Part shown: in pieces, positions 38,706-50,874 of the stretch
How positions within the stretch are numbered: position 1 is the first letter of the stretch
Layout: every line of letters begins with the position of its first letter
From: Sycobia sp. Sy_11
Lineage: Eukaryota; Arthropoda; Insecta; Hymenoptera; Epichrysomallidae
Direction: 5' to 3'
NCBI GenBank assembly: GCA_018907035.1
Contig: JACCIC010000039.1
Coordinates: forward strand, 198,501-262,500
DNA: 64,000 nucleotides
The notes under the pieces: model-generated
What the model saw: only the letters and a program-made list of their open reading frames with translations
What the model was told of the DNA's origin: nothing
Database searches by the model: none
Program-made: the position numbers and the translations under genes

Positions 38706-41130
38706 TTTTTTATAAAGCAAGCACGACCTATATTTACTCGAAATTTTCACTCAAATAGGTGGGTTCAAACAGAAATTAGCATGTTTATGGTTATCGTGTG
38801 GTCACCACGGCAGATTGGAAAACAACGTAAAACGTGCAATTTTCGACCTTTCAAGTGGTGATGACGGGGTGTATGTGTTAAATAACGTTGAACCTAAACT
38901 TCCTGCATACGAGGGGAAGCAATTTTAGTAGGACTGACGTACGATTTGTCCACGACTTGAACTGGTGGACGTTTTCAACAGTTGTTAGGATGCAGATTTA
39001 AGAAAGTCTGGAGGTCGCAAATTTAAAAAAACAAAAGAAAAAAGATAAAATAAAAATGAATAGAAAATAATAAACTGGATATAAAATATTTACATGGGAT
39101 AATTGATAAATTGCAAAAGACAAACAAATATGAAATTTTTATAGATTTAACTTTTACAATAGACTATATATATGTGTGTGTAAATGAGAATTTATCGAGG
39201 AATTTTGGAAATTGATTCCAATGGATTTGAAACACGGATAAAACCATGTCTTTGGAAAAAATAGCCATTATATTCAACAGATAATTTAGATGAGAGGTTA
39301 TTTATTCCCATTAACTTCGCAACTGATAGAAATTATTAAATAGATATACTCATTTTATTATATATGCTGTTCATTGGTCACATATAATCTAGAATACATT
39401 GGCTAAATGAAATCTCTATGTTACTGCGTTTTTTTGGAATCAGTTGTAAAATACACAAATAAAAATGTGTCGTTATACGGTTACTGACTTTCAGGTAAAA
39501 TCTATAAAAATAACTCTCCGAATCTAGATTTAGCGATGACGCTTCATTACAGTTACGATGAACTATTTATCCGGTTATATAAATTAACCGTAACGTTCGT
39601 TAGTAATATATATCCGAGGATGTAAAATCGGATTTTAACCTCGTCGTTTAAAACTAGGATTTTACTCCTTGAAAAGTCTCCACAATCGTATTAAAGTGTT
39701 CTGTCGCATCATTATAACACAATCTCAAAGTGATTCGCTAGCTTTAGTTTTTGTCAATTAGCATACGACGCTAATGATTTTTAGCTAACGAGCTGCTTTC
39801 TCCCTCTCTCGGTGTCAGGGTAAATTGTTTAACCAGCCCGAAAATCGACCGTTTCACCCCTTCGCGCTTGGCGAATTGCGCGAATCAAAACATATACTTT
39901 ATGAATAAACGCATTTTTTCTTTCACCTAGGGGGCCCTTAACGGGTTCAGGTACGCCGAATCTCGGCTACGCTTGAGTATTTATCGAAAGCGAACGAATA
40001 AAATTATTCGTTCCGCGTTATTCCGGTGAAAATAAAAAGCATCGTACTCGATTGTCAATGGCATTTGATGGGAAATATCGAAATTTAATAAACTCTGGAT
40101 TCGAGACGTACAATTACAATGGGTGGGGAGTGGGGGAGGGGCCTTTCGCACCGCAAAGTTTTCCGTGCGATCGTTCGTCGAGTTCGTTTTTTCTTTTTTG
40201 TATTTTTTTTTTTTTTTTTTTTGTTTTTACTTTTCAAACGCGTTGATCGAAAATACGGCTAGGGCTTGACCGAACAAAGGTACCGTTAAATCCGATGGAG
40301 TGCGCGCGCTCGCACTCGAGCTTGAAGCCCGTGCCGCGCCCATTAAATAAATACCCGGCAGCACTCGAAGCTCTCCCCCCTCCCCCTCTTTGGCGTCGCT
40401 GGTCACCGAAACGCGCCAAAAAGCATCGATTTTATTACTTTGATTACTTCGTTCATGTTTTTTTTTTTTCGTTTGTCTCTTTTTTTATTATATACGTCAT
40501 AATTGCGCGACGCTGTTATCGATAAAAGTAGCCTTGTCCAGGGACATCGGTTGTTTAATCTTTTCTACACGCGGACGATTTCACCTGGATCCCTCTTAAA
40601 GCTTTGATTATTATTCCATATATGGAGCTCCGCGATACTGCCTCAAAGCAACGTGTATGTATATATGTATATATATATATATATAGGTCATTTCTAGCCT
40701 GACACAGGAAAATCCTGTAATACGTGCCCGAAATTTAGATTTAATCAAAGTCGCACGGTATTAGCCGCGTTAGTCATTCCGTCGCCTATATATATTTCGC
40801 GTAAAATGTACGCCCGTGTCCCTGGCGTGGGAACGACGAATTCCCCATATTTCGCGGGCATTAATTATCTTTCTTCTTTCTTCCTTTTTTCACGCGAACG
40901 CAACAGCTGCCGACTTTAATTTTCAGCCATATCTAATTGAATCCTCAGCTCGTAAGTTTTAACAGTTCGCGGGTCGAGCGAATGACGGGGGCGGGCGGCG
41001 GGCGGGATGGACAAATTCGAACACCCAGAGCAACACGTGCGAATGTGCTTTTAGCCTTTAGTGTTGCAGTTATGTTGGGCTTTGGGCTATCAGCTTTGAT
41101 GGCCTATCCCTTGCCTCCCCCCAACCGCAC

Positions 41131-41131
<1 letters not shown>

Positions 41132-41167
<36 letters not shown>
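41132..41167. repeat. (CT)n microsatellite
   Basis: About 18 pure units. Confidence 0.95.
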
Positions 41168-41171
<4 letters not shown>

Positions 41172-42044
41172 GCCATTTCCCCGAGCTAAGTGAAAGTGCA
41201 GATGTACATTTGGATAAAACAATAATAATCTCGTACTGAAACTTATTATTACCATTGTTATCTATATTGCGTCATTCGTGGCGGGAGGAAATTATATATT
41301 GCTTTAGTCTATTATCGTTTCGGAATTGGTATACGCTATTGTTATTCTACGCTGGTTCTGCGAAAAATTCAAAACAATATTACGCAAACATTTCGTCAAA
41401 AAAGCTCGCTGTAACTTTATATGTAAATACTATAAAAAAAAAACAAAAACAAAAACAAAAAAAAAAAAAAACCAAAGGAAACATTTCGCGCACGTTCGAA
41501 ATAATTTGCCAGAATAACAAAGGCTTTGATAAATTAAATTACTTTTTCGATGACCTGATCGAAACCGTATTACGAAATTCCAAAGTTTTATTAAACCATT
41601 TGCAACGATCGGTGGCGCAACGCTCGCGCGTTCAGTTGCGCAGGAAAGTACAGCGAACAGCCCGTTTAAACGGGACGAATGAAAAGACGAATGAAAAGAC
41701 GTTTTAATTCCAATTGCATTACATTGCGTTTAACGATGATTGTGCGTGAATAGTGCGTCGAGCGAAAGAGCGTTCTTCGAGCCGCCGAGGCGTCGGAGCG
41801 CGGTAAAAAGATGAATCTGTGGGAAAAAGTTCAGTGTGCGGGGGGGGGGTGGCCTGGGCACACTCGAGCGCGACGCGATAATAATTGTCCACGTTATGGA
41901 TTATTTTCATAATGCCGTAGATGCGCGTGTAATTTAATTGCAATAGCCCAAAATGAACTTGTCGTTTATAGTACGATAGAAAATTAACGAACGATGTATA
42001 TTTTTATACGTATGTTCGCAACGGATTTTGGCGAACGGGACACG

Positions 42045-42064
42045 AGAGAGAGAGAGAGAGAGAG
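42045..42064. repeat. (GA)n microsatellite
   Basis: About 10 units. Confidence 0.9.
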
Positions 42065-43221
42065 GGAGAGATAGAGATCCAAAATGTCAATTTACGATTA
42101 CTATTCTAATAATTTTCTGCTACTTTCTATTATGTTTCCTTATTTGTAATAAAGTGTTAATTTATCGAGTAAATAAACTTCGAGATTTATTTATGTAACG
42201 ACCGAAGCAAGGGGAGAATTAAAGGGTAGAAAATCTTATTCGGACTCGGGTGGCTTACAGCGAGAATTACATTCTTGCGATCTCGAGGCGCTAAGAACGA
42301 ATGCGGCGGTGGATCGAACGGCCGCGGGTCGGATCGAGTCGAGCCGGAGCCGCGCTTATGCAAATTTTGAAAAAGACAGGTGCGCACCGAAGTCGCCCGG
42401 TTCTGTGCACGTTCGATTTGATGATTTTCTCGCGTATTCCTGCCGGCTGGTTAATTAAAAGATCAAACAGTGTTTAGTGATCGAGGATGGGCCGAAGTGG
42501 TTCGATATGTGAGGCGAAGCATTGAGAAAATAGGCAATAAATATCGATAGCGGGCGTAGCAAGGTTGTCCTTTATCAACTTACAAGGAGACGCCGCGACA
42601 GCTGGATGACGGATTACGTTTGGACGGAGAGAGGTAGCTCCGATTATCTTTAAAATTAGCCCTGAAAAGTTTTGATGATCTAAACTTCTCTGATTCTCAA
42701 GATATCACAGTTTCTTACATTTAAAAATTAGTACACTTTTTTATATTTCAATTGAGTGTAGTATTTAGTGTGAAGAATTTTTTTTTTTTAAATTTTGAAA
42801 ATCTAAATATTATGAGCGCCAGACTCATTAAAAGAATAGCAATTCCAGCAAAAATGTTCTAATGAACTCGTGTCCTCAGACGTATAATTTTCATGTTATT
42901 GTCAATTTGAAATTTGGTCAAACTTACACGCGTTAGCGAATTTATTGACCGAACTTGAAACTAATTGACAGCAATAAAGAAATATTCGTTCACTTTTTAT
43001 GTTTAAAAAGCGATTTTTTTTTTGAACGAATCCAGTGCTAAATGGAACGTAGAGATTTTAATGAAAAGAAAACCTTTTAACTACTTACAGTACACTCGAT
43101 TTAGTTACAATAACTTATACTAATTTCTATATAACAAGCTACCATTACTTGAGACTAGGAGGTCACTGGGTTTTAAAACTTTGCAGCACTCATTTTACAC
43201 ATAATCGGAGTTATTTCTATC

Positions 43222-43708
43222 AAATTAATAAATATTTTTTTATTGGTCTTACAGTCCAATCAATTTCATCCAAAAATAAAATAAAATAAAAATAAAAAAA
43301 AATAAAAAAAATAAAAATAAAAAATAAAAATAAAAATAAAATAAAAATAAAAATAAAAATTAAATAAAAAAATGATAATGACAGTCAGACTGTCCTTGTT
43401 TACATTCACCCCCGTAGACTAATCTGAAAATAAAATATTAGCTGAAAAAATTCTTTGTTAGTAAAGTGCAGTCTGACTGTCCCCAACACCCTTACCTAAT
43501 TGAAGACTTGTCCAATTTAATTTTTAATTTAATTTTTATTTTTATTTTTATTTTTTATTTTTATTTCTTATTTTTTATTTTTTATTATTATTTTTATTTT
43601 TTATTTTTATTTTATTTTATTTTTGGATGAAATTGATTGGACTGTAAGACCAATAAAAAAATATTTATTAATTTGTATATGGGCAGTCGACAGAAGTACA
43701 ATTCAATT
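43222..43708 (+). mobile_element. Fold-back element, copy 1, with one-sided tail and flanking 12-bp direct repeat
   Basis: The ends 43222-43275 and 43621-43674 are perfect inverted repeats of 54 bp. Inward they continue into A-rich (left) and T-rich (right) arms made of AAAAT-type units, so most of the 453 bp can fold into one long stem. The loop region holds the palindrome GACAGTCAGACTGTC (43380-43394) and an inverted counterpart near 43467-43483. A 34-bp tail (43675-43708, containing CAGTCGACAGAAGTACAATT) is present on the right side only. GTTATTTCTATC occurs at 43210-43221 and again at 43709-43720, which fits a 12-bp target-site duplication. Nothing inside is coding. The one-sided tail next to inverted repeats recalls Penelope-like elements; a fold-back DNA element is the alternative. 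Confidence 0.75.
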
Positions 43709-44114
43709 GTTATTTCTATCAGTCTGAACAAAATTCGCCACCTAAATTTTCGTGACCTCTCATTGTATTATCTGTATGTTGTGTACTACTTAAATAATAT
43801 TGATAGTTTTATTTTTATTTTTAGTGTGTTTATTAATAGTTGAATAGTTAATAGTTTAATAATTAGTTTAATAGTAATTATTTGGTAGTAATTTTTCTAC
43901 GGGGTGAAATATAAAATGAGCAATAAATTAGTAATCATGAAATTATTAATGAATAAGTAATTATAAGGAAGGATAGTATGACTGTCGTTATATTAGTACA
44001 GTAGATGAATGAATAAAAACCGGAAGACCGATCAGAAGCTTTGTTAATGGATAAACAAAACAGCTCGTCCGTCTTAATTATAACGGCACCGATCGATGCC
44101 AATGTTCGAGAGCT

Positions 44115-44236
44115 CCCCCCAACCCCTCCGCCATCGCTGACAATCATCCGCTCTCCCTCGTTCCCAGTACCGCCCCCCCTCTCCCCAACTTCCCCGCCTC
44201 CTCCTCCTTCCTCCTCCTCCCCCTTCCCGCCCTCTC
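44115..44236 (+). other. C-rich polypyrimidine stretch before the last dpr exon
   Basis: About 120 bp made almost only of C and T runs (CTCCCCCCAACCCCTCC, CCGCCCCCCCTCTCC, CCTCCTCCTCCTTCC), ending about 55 bp before the acceptor at 44292. It may act as an extended polypyrimidine or poly(C)-binding site for splicing; it may also be only GC-island low complexity. Confidence 0.45.
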
Positions 44237-44292
44237 GTCACGAGAACAAGAACGTCCCGTACGTAAACGTCCGTTTCCCCTTTCTGTTGCAG

Positions 44293-44399
44293 GCGAGCAT
44301 CCGGCGGCGATGCAGCACGGCGGCCAGCTGCGCCTCGGCAATCCGCCCTTCGTCGTGATGCTGGCGACGCTGCTGGCCTTCCGCAATCATCGGCACTGA
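44293..44399 (+). CDS. dpr: Dpr-family Ig protein, last coding exon with C-terminal tail and stop
   Basis: The split Gly170 codon joins VHVLN to GEHPAAMQ, the hallmark linker after Ig2 in Dpr proteins. The remainder is HGGQLRLGNPP, then a short hydrophobic run FVVMLATLLAF (residues 189-199), then RNHRH and TGA at 44397-44399. Dprs are known or predicted to be GPI-anchored or weakly membrane-attached through a C-terminal hydrophobic segment. Here that segment has only about 11 residues and ends in basic residues and histidines, which is a poor GPI signal. The acceptor is TTTCTGTTGCAG, ending 44292. The upstream 180 bp are extremely C/T-rich. The exon is 107 bp including the stop. Confidence 0.93.
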
Positions 44400-46150
44400 G
44401 GCGGAGCCGGATGGAGCGAGGGGCCGCGGAGGCGCGACGCACGCGCCGTCGCCCACTGCGGTCTTGCGGTCAGTTGACGATACCATATTACGATTGTCTG
44501 TAAGAAGGGGGTTTGAAAAAACGAAATGAAGAAAGACGAGGGGGGTGGAGGGAAAGACAAAAGAGACAGACGAGATAACGATAATAACGAGCTCTTTCGC
44601 GCTTATTCCGCGCGTCTGCACGACGATTGCCCCGCCCGCCTCGCTGCTCCCTCGCTCAACGGGGCGATCGCCCCATTAGACGCGGACTCACTCCCTCGCA
44701 ATTTTTCTCCCGTGTTTGCGCTTCGGTCGCTCGTCCGGAAAATTTGAATTCGGTGTCTCCGTCCTTAACCCTGCCCCCCCTCCAACCCACCACGCGGGTG
44801 GGGGGAGAAGGACACCGCTTGCCCGAGAGCCAATATTAGCCGTCCGCGACGCGGAATAAAAGAGGAAGAGCCTGGGTCGAGGTCGGTGGAGGAGCGAGCG
44901 TCGTCGTCGCCCAGGGCGGTGGCGGTGGCGCGGCGCGGCGGGGGGGGGGCGGCGTACGTTCGGCGAGAGGCTCCTCTCATATTTGCTCCTCCCGAGGAAA
45001 TCTCTCTCCGAGCGCTCCCGGGGAAATTTGCATAATATTTCAAAGGCTATACCTATATACATAGATAGTTCCGTGAATTATTATTCGAGATCTTCGATGT
45101 ACGAAGCGAGAACATCGGTCCCCTCCCCGTGCCCCCCTCCTACCACCCGCCCTTACTCTGCGCAAGAGACGTGGATGTTGTGCGAAAACACTTTTCGCCC
45201 GCGTCCTTTCGTGATAATCATGCCGGCGGGGAATTATTAATGGAATAAGTTTTCTTAATGTTTTAAAAGCTACATTTATTAAGAATTTTTATTAATGTAC
45301 AAGAAGTATGCAAAAGAAGAAAAAAAATGATAATTGCACGGAGCTACAGCAATAGTTTCATTTTAGCATGGACGTTTCGAGTTTTATGCCATTATCTAAA
45401 TTTACAATCTAAACGAAAACTTGCAATTATACAAAGATAATTCTATTTAACATACAGAATAAGTGTGGTTAACGACGGTAAAAAATTCTTGAGTAAATTA
45501 CAAACCTGACGAGATATGCTATAATGTCGACAAACTCTGTTATCATTGAAAATTTTTTCTTTCTTATGTCAATATGTTGAGATTTCTATGATTTCTAATC
45601 TATGCGATATTTTATCTTTATCAATATATTGCGATACGCTGATAAAAAATAATACTCTAAGTTTCTGTACATTTGTATTATGAGTATTAGTAATGTAATG
45701 GCCTATTAATACTGTTCAAGTTTCTGTCAAATGTAATGACCTTAAATTTTCATATTTTTTTTTTGAGTTACAAAATCAATTTATACTTTAGAAATTGCAT
45801 CTCGATCATTCTGGAATAGTTTACGAACGTCACATTTTTTTAAATTTTGACATAGTCTTTAGTCGTTGAATAATAAAGATTTTTGAATTAGCTTTATCCA
45901 AGTTAATAGTTTTAATACTGAATTACATTAATTGATAATAAGTTTTTTTTGCTTAAAATAATTGTATGATTAAAAAGAAAATATAGATAATCCTTTGTGA
46001 ATAAAGCAAGATAGCAATGTTTTTGTAAAAGTTTATGATGTCTTTGTACAAATAAAATATCAATAATACCTGTGCCGTAATCGTTCTCATCTGTTACTTA
46101 TTCCCATTATCTTTTTGTGTGTAGTGTGTATTATTTATAGGAAAAATTCC
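44400..46150 (+). other. Probable 3' UTR and proximal downstream flank of dpr
   Basis: Sequence directly follows the TGA stop. The first 560 bp are GC-rich with C and G runs; from 45230 it becomes AT-rich. AATAAA hexamers occur at 44855, 45872, 46000 and 46051. The last is followed by a GT-rich stretch at about 46112-46133, making it the most attractive cleavage region, which would give a 3' UTR of about 1.7 kb. This is inference only. Confidence 0.4.
46051..46056 (+). terminator. Candidate poly(A) signal AATAAA
   Basis: An AATAAA hexamer lies 1.65 kb after the dpr stop codon. A second hexamer sits 51 bp upstream at 46000-46005. A GT-rich downstream element follows about 60 bases later (TTTTTGTGTGTAGTGTGTA). 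Hexamers at 44855-44860 and 45872-45877 are alternatives with less convincing downstream sequence. Confidence 0.3.
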
Positions 46151-46686
46151 CAGTTTATGAATGATAACGAGAAAAGAAGTTATTTTCATGCAAAAGGATG
46201 GATTGGCGTGGAATATGTAGATTTTCGATCAATTCTATCTTATTATTTTTCCTTGTTCTAGTTAAATACTGAGTACTTATGGGGCCTTATAGTTTGATTT
46301 GAATAATTCTTCCATACAATCTTGACTTTTACAGTGAACTTTTTAAATATTATATCTTTCTATTAACAATGTCTTCGATGTATCGTCCATTCTACTATAT
46401 ATTATGTTCCGATCCTATAAACTCATGCTAGTGTAATTAAAATATGATGGAAGGCGCGTACAATGATCGACCAGTAGCTTATCCCGAAAATAATTCCGAA
46501 AACCCGACTGTCGCGCGTTTGACATTCAAAAATACTCATCGAAAATCAGCGACAGGGCATCGCCGTCCATGACAGAGGCCAGGCGAGATAATAAAAAAAT
46601 TTACCCGTCTTTACGAGCTCGCGCCTAAGAGCTCATACTCGCGTACGCGAGAAATAAGTCGACTCCATGATTTTAGGCGGAAAGAG

Positions 46687-46708
46687 GAGAGAGAGAGAGA
46701 GAGAGAGA
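46687..46708. repeat. (GA)n microsatellite
   Basis: About 11 units in the 3' flank. Confidence 0.9.
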
Positions 46709-47010
46709 AAATCAGACATTCCACGATATCTAAAGCGTGGCGAAAATTCTGTCGCTTAGTCACGACTGTGTCGTTATGGCACCGTGTACGGGAGGGGAAA
46801 ACGCCTCGAGGCAGAAATTTCAGTCAACCAGAGGCTTTGCCATTTATTATTGCATCATTGCATCTTTTCGCTTTTTTTATTTGGTTTATTAATTTTTTTT
46901 TATTATTTTTTTTTATCGACGAGTCAAGTCGGCGCGAAAAAACGTGCGGAATCTTAAGCGCGCGCCGACGAAAGTATTGTGCAGGCGCCTTTCTCCTCCC
47001 GCTCTCTCTC

Positions 47011-47052
<42 letters not shown>
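47011..47052. repeat. (TA)n microsatellite
   Basis: About 21 units with a phase slip (AA) after the fifth unit, preceded by a short CT run. Confidence 0.93.
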
Positions 47053-47055
<3 letters not shown>

Positions 47056-47756
47056 CTCCGATCTTCGACTGCATCGTTTGCATTCCCGCGGGACTTCTAG
47101 TCGTCCTCGTCGTCTCCTCGTCGGTCGTTCTAAAGACCGGCCTCGTTATTTCAGAGACGGGAGGATGAGGACACGTCGACGACGGCGAGGACGACTTATC
47201 TCTATTCATGGTCGCGCGAGTGCGACGAAGTACCTCCCCCCCCTCCATTCTTTCGCGCACACACATACAGACAGGCAGACAGACAGACAGACACAGTCCC
47301 CGACCACCCATTGCATTTATATCGCGAGAAATTTACAATTTTAAGCGGATTTCGCCTTAATCCGGCGGAAGTTAAGGGTCGCCTGGCCTACGAGGGAGAG
47401 ACAGGCTCGTTGCGCCCTTATCCGTTGTCTATATATATATATATGCAAGGGCACAGTGTTAATAATCCATTTTTATTTTCAAAGTATGCGTACAGGAGCC
47501 GCGAGTAACGAGTCGGTGGCCTTAAAAAAAAATTTACACCGCGCCGCGTTGTTATACGTATACGCGGGCCAGGCTCACGGGCGCGTTATACTCGACCGCA
47601 TTCGTAACGCGACGCGTACGGAGGCACCCCGCGACTTACGATGGGAAACGACTCGCCGCACCCACCCGCTCCCACCCGTCGTCGTCATTTTACGCACCGC
47701 GAGGGCTTACCGCCTCGGGGCACTCGCGCGCAAGCAGCGTCAACCGAGGCGGGTGC

Positions 47757-47757
<1 letters not shown>

Positions 47758-47801
<44 letters not shown>
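47758..47801. repeat. (TA)n microsatellite
   Basis: About 22 pure units inside a GC-rich block. Confidence 0.95.
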
Positions 47802-47804
<3 letters not shown>

Positions 47805-50800
47805 CAGTTTGTAGGGGGAAAAATACAGCCTCGACTCCCTTGATATTCCGTCTTCGTCCCGTTTTTCCCTTCCCGCCGAGGATTTCGCCGCCTCCCGATT
47901 TATACGCCCCGTTAATTTTTCCCTATTAATAGGCAATCGTAGCCCGTACCTCGGCGATGATAAAAAGATAAACAGAAACGAGGGAATGAACGAAGGAAAG
48001 GGAAAAAAAAAGAAGCTTCGCCTCGCCATTTTCCATCAGTACTCGCTGCGAGGTCTGATATCCGTAGGCGCGTATGGGCGATCCCTTCTTTTTCCCGCGT
48101 TTCTCGCCGCACGGCGTACCCGTGTAACTCCTCGCTCTTTCCCCCATCGACTCCTGGCTTTTTTTTTTGTCTTCTCTTTCTGGTCGACGAGGCACGGCTT
48201 ATTTCGTTCGAATTCTGGAAATACGAAGGAATCGCTTTTTTGCGGCACGCCGACGCCATCTGGAAGCGTGCATTTTTAACGAACTGGACTCGCCAACTTT
48301 GGATTTGGCTAACATGTATTTTAGATACATTTTTACTCGTTCATTCATCAGAGTTCATCGTACGAAGGCATATGACGGTTTTTATATATGCATATAGAAA
48401 ACGCACATGACAATATTTTATCTTTTAAATATACTTTATCCACCTCAATGGCAATAGTATAAGAAAAGGCAATTTCAATGAAAATAAAATAAGGTATACA
48501 TTAACGGAGCATCAACAGTCGCATTAATAAGCGGCAAATTTAGCATTCGATTAACTGCAATTTTATTACACGAAACTTGCATTTTTCGTCCATTCTCATA
48601 ATATTTATTTTAGTTTTTCATTTATACCATTTAGATTTTTCGTTTTTACTTTCTTCACCATTACAAATCTTACTAATTTTTATAGAAAAATAAATATTCA
48701 TTTCCAACATTGCTATTTGTGCGTTTTTATTTAAAGATTCATAAAGATACGTATTTTTTTAATTTAATTGTTTCAATCAACAATTTCTTTGATATTGAAG
48801 AATTTTTAGATTTCTTCGAATCATTCTCACTGTTTCTTGTTATGATTATATTTTATTCAATACATGATATATATTTATATATGTTATATATGTACATAGA
48901 TATATCCGTACATATATGTATGTCATTCCAAATTATTATTCAAAGATATATTATAAAGCTTAATAAATTGTCAATAAATACTTTGCCCGATCAGTTGTTA
49001 ACAAAAGTTTGAATAGGATAAATTATTTTCGATATTTCTAGAAAACAGCTTTTGTTTGTCGTTTTTAGAACGTTTGAATTCATGTTTCAAACAGTATCCT
49101 GCAAATTTCGATACGTAGACATTTTTTAGAATAAAAACATGATGTTCTTTACACGATTTTACAGAATGCTCTACACATACATATAAGAAAAAAGCCAGGC
49201 CTTCCTTTTTTTTCAATTCAGGGAAAACAGTTGTATTATTAAATATTTTACTCGAATGATTGAACCGAATTACCTAGGGTATTTCAAATTGCACAGCATT
49301 TTAAATTTTTGTTCTATCGAACGCTGTAAAGATAACGAGAAATATCGGAGCTGAACCATATTTTTACGCCTATAAATCAAAAACAAGAATTTATTTTTTA
49401 GATCTTTCGTTCTCTTTAAAAAAAAAATCACATATGCTTGTTCAAGTTTTCTAATATTAAGGCTAGCAAGATGATCATGAATGTGAAGATCACGTAATTT
49501 CGAATGATCATCAGCGTACCAATCCAACGATAGAATTAACAATTATAATATGTATATGTATAAATGTCGACACTACGTTCTAAAGCTGAGACAATGGACT
49601 CTTTCTCAATTTTCCACCGATCCGATGACAGCTTACGAATTTGAGATAAAAAAAAAATACTGGAAAAATCGCCTTAAATAACACCAATCAAGCATATAGA
49701 TAGCATTAAGAAACATCCTCGTATTTTTTTTTTAGTAATGAGTTAATAAAGATACTGAATATTCAAACTGAAAACGTCAAAATAAATCGCACTTAACGTC
49801 ACCTTCTATTTGCAAGTTTATGAAATGCAATCTGTGAGAACGACGAGCTGATATAATCTATGCCCATACAAAAACTAAAAATCCCTAGATCTTATGTATC
49901 GCGAATATATCAACGCACACAAATTGCAATTTACGATATTTAAAAGAGAGATGCATTTTATGAACTTTTAAATAGAGGTGCAATAATGTGCGACATATAT
50001 GTGCAAGATACGATTGGTTTCACATCAGAATTGTTAATAGTTTAACAGATATCGACGTTTTCAGTTTCGAATATTCAGCATTTTTATTACTAAAGTTATT
50101 ATTAAAAAAATAAAGTAAGGTTGTAGTTAATATTATCTACATTTATGAAGGTAATATTGCATATGATCTTGCCAGTCCTTTTTTTAAATCTCAAATTCGC
50201 GAGCTCGGACCGAGGGAAGTGGTCAATTCAATTGCTTAATGTATGCACGTATCGTGCACTTGTCCCTACCTCGATCTTCGTTAAAGCGGATACGCCGGTG
50301 CAATCGCGGCTGGGGGAACTTTGGCGGGTTTTATTCTTTTATTCACGCGCAACTCTCGCTATATTTATAGTTCGAGCCCCACCCCCCCTCCCATCCTGCC
50401 CGCCGACCATCGATCCGTACACTAACCGATTCAATCCGACGAATGAAAAAGAAAAGGGAAACGAAAAAAGAGACAACAGGAGGGATTCGGCAGTACAATA
50501 GAGTAGCGCGTACGGCCGACGAAGCGATGGACTCGCGTCAGCTCTATGGTACACAGATTTTTTGCCATCCGTTCTGCTCCCAAAATTGGCGGGAGAAGCT
50601 TCGCCTAGTCGGCTAATCGAGGGCGCGATCTTTATAAGCGTGACACGCGCAAGGATCTAATAGACAATGCGCTCGAATTGAACGACAGTACACGATAATA
50701 GCACTCGGAGAGGCGCAATAGTTAAATAATGGACTAGTTAAGGCTAAAATTATAACACTTGTATTACAGCTTCGTAAAATTTTTATTAATTTTTCTATTG

Positions 50801-50874
50801 TGCTTTAGTGTCAAACATGTTCACCCCTTGCTCCCCTCCTCGACCGACTCCTACGGTCATCAGATCATTTTACC

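Larger units (their letters stand above)
32604..44292 (+). other. dpr intron, 11.7 kb
   Basis: This phase 1 intron has a consensus donor GTAAGT and acceptor TTTCTGTTGCAG. It begins with a (CT)n tract and ends with a C-rich tract. It contains (TA)n at 32851 and 34280, GC-rich islands at 34480-34990, 36120-36230, 36580-37330 and 37540-38220, several (GA/CT)n tracts, a nested hairpin at 38537-38705 and the fold-back element at 43222-43708. No additional coding exon was found. Confidence 0.9.
46151..50874. other. Non-coding flank, no gene seen
   Basis: Mostly AT-rich DNA, with a GC-rich block at about 46760-48250 carrying two (TA)n tracts and a short (GACA)-type run near 47268-47295. Open frames in the GC-rich block overlap on both strands and are driven by Arg/Pro-rich low-complexity sequence and TA repeats. 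None has a recognisable domain or paired splice sites. Confidence 0.7.

Noticed and set aside
43276..43370. AAAAT-rich run considered as an independent microsatellite
   Set aside because: It is the left arm of the fold-back element, matched by the T-rich right arm, so it is described there.
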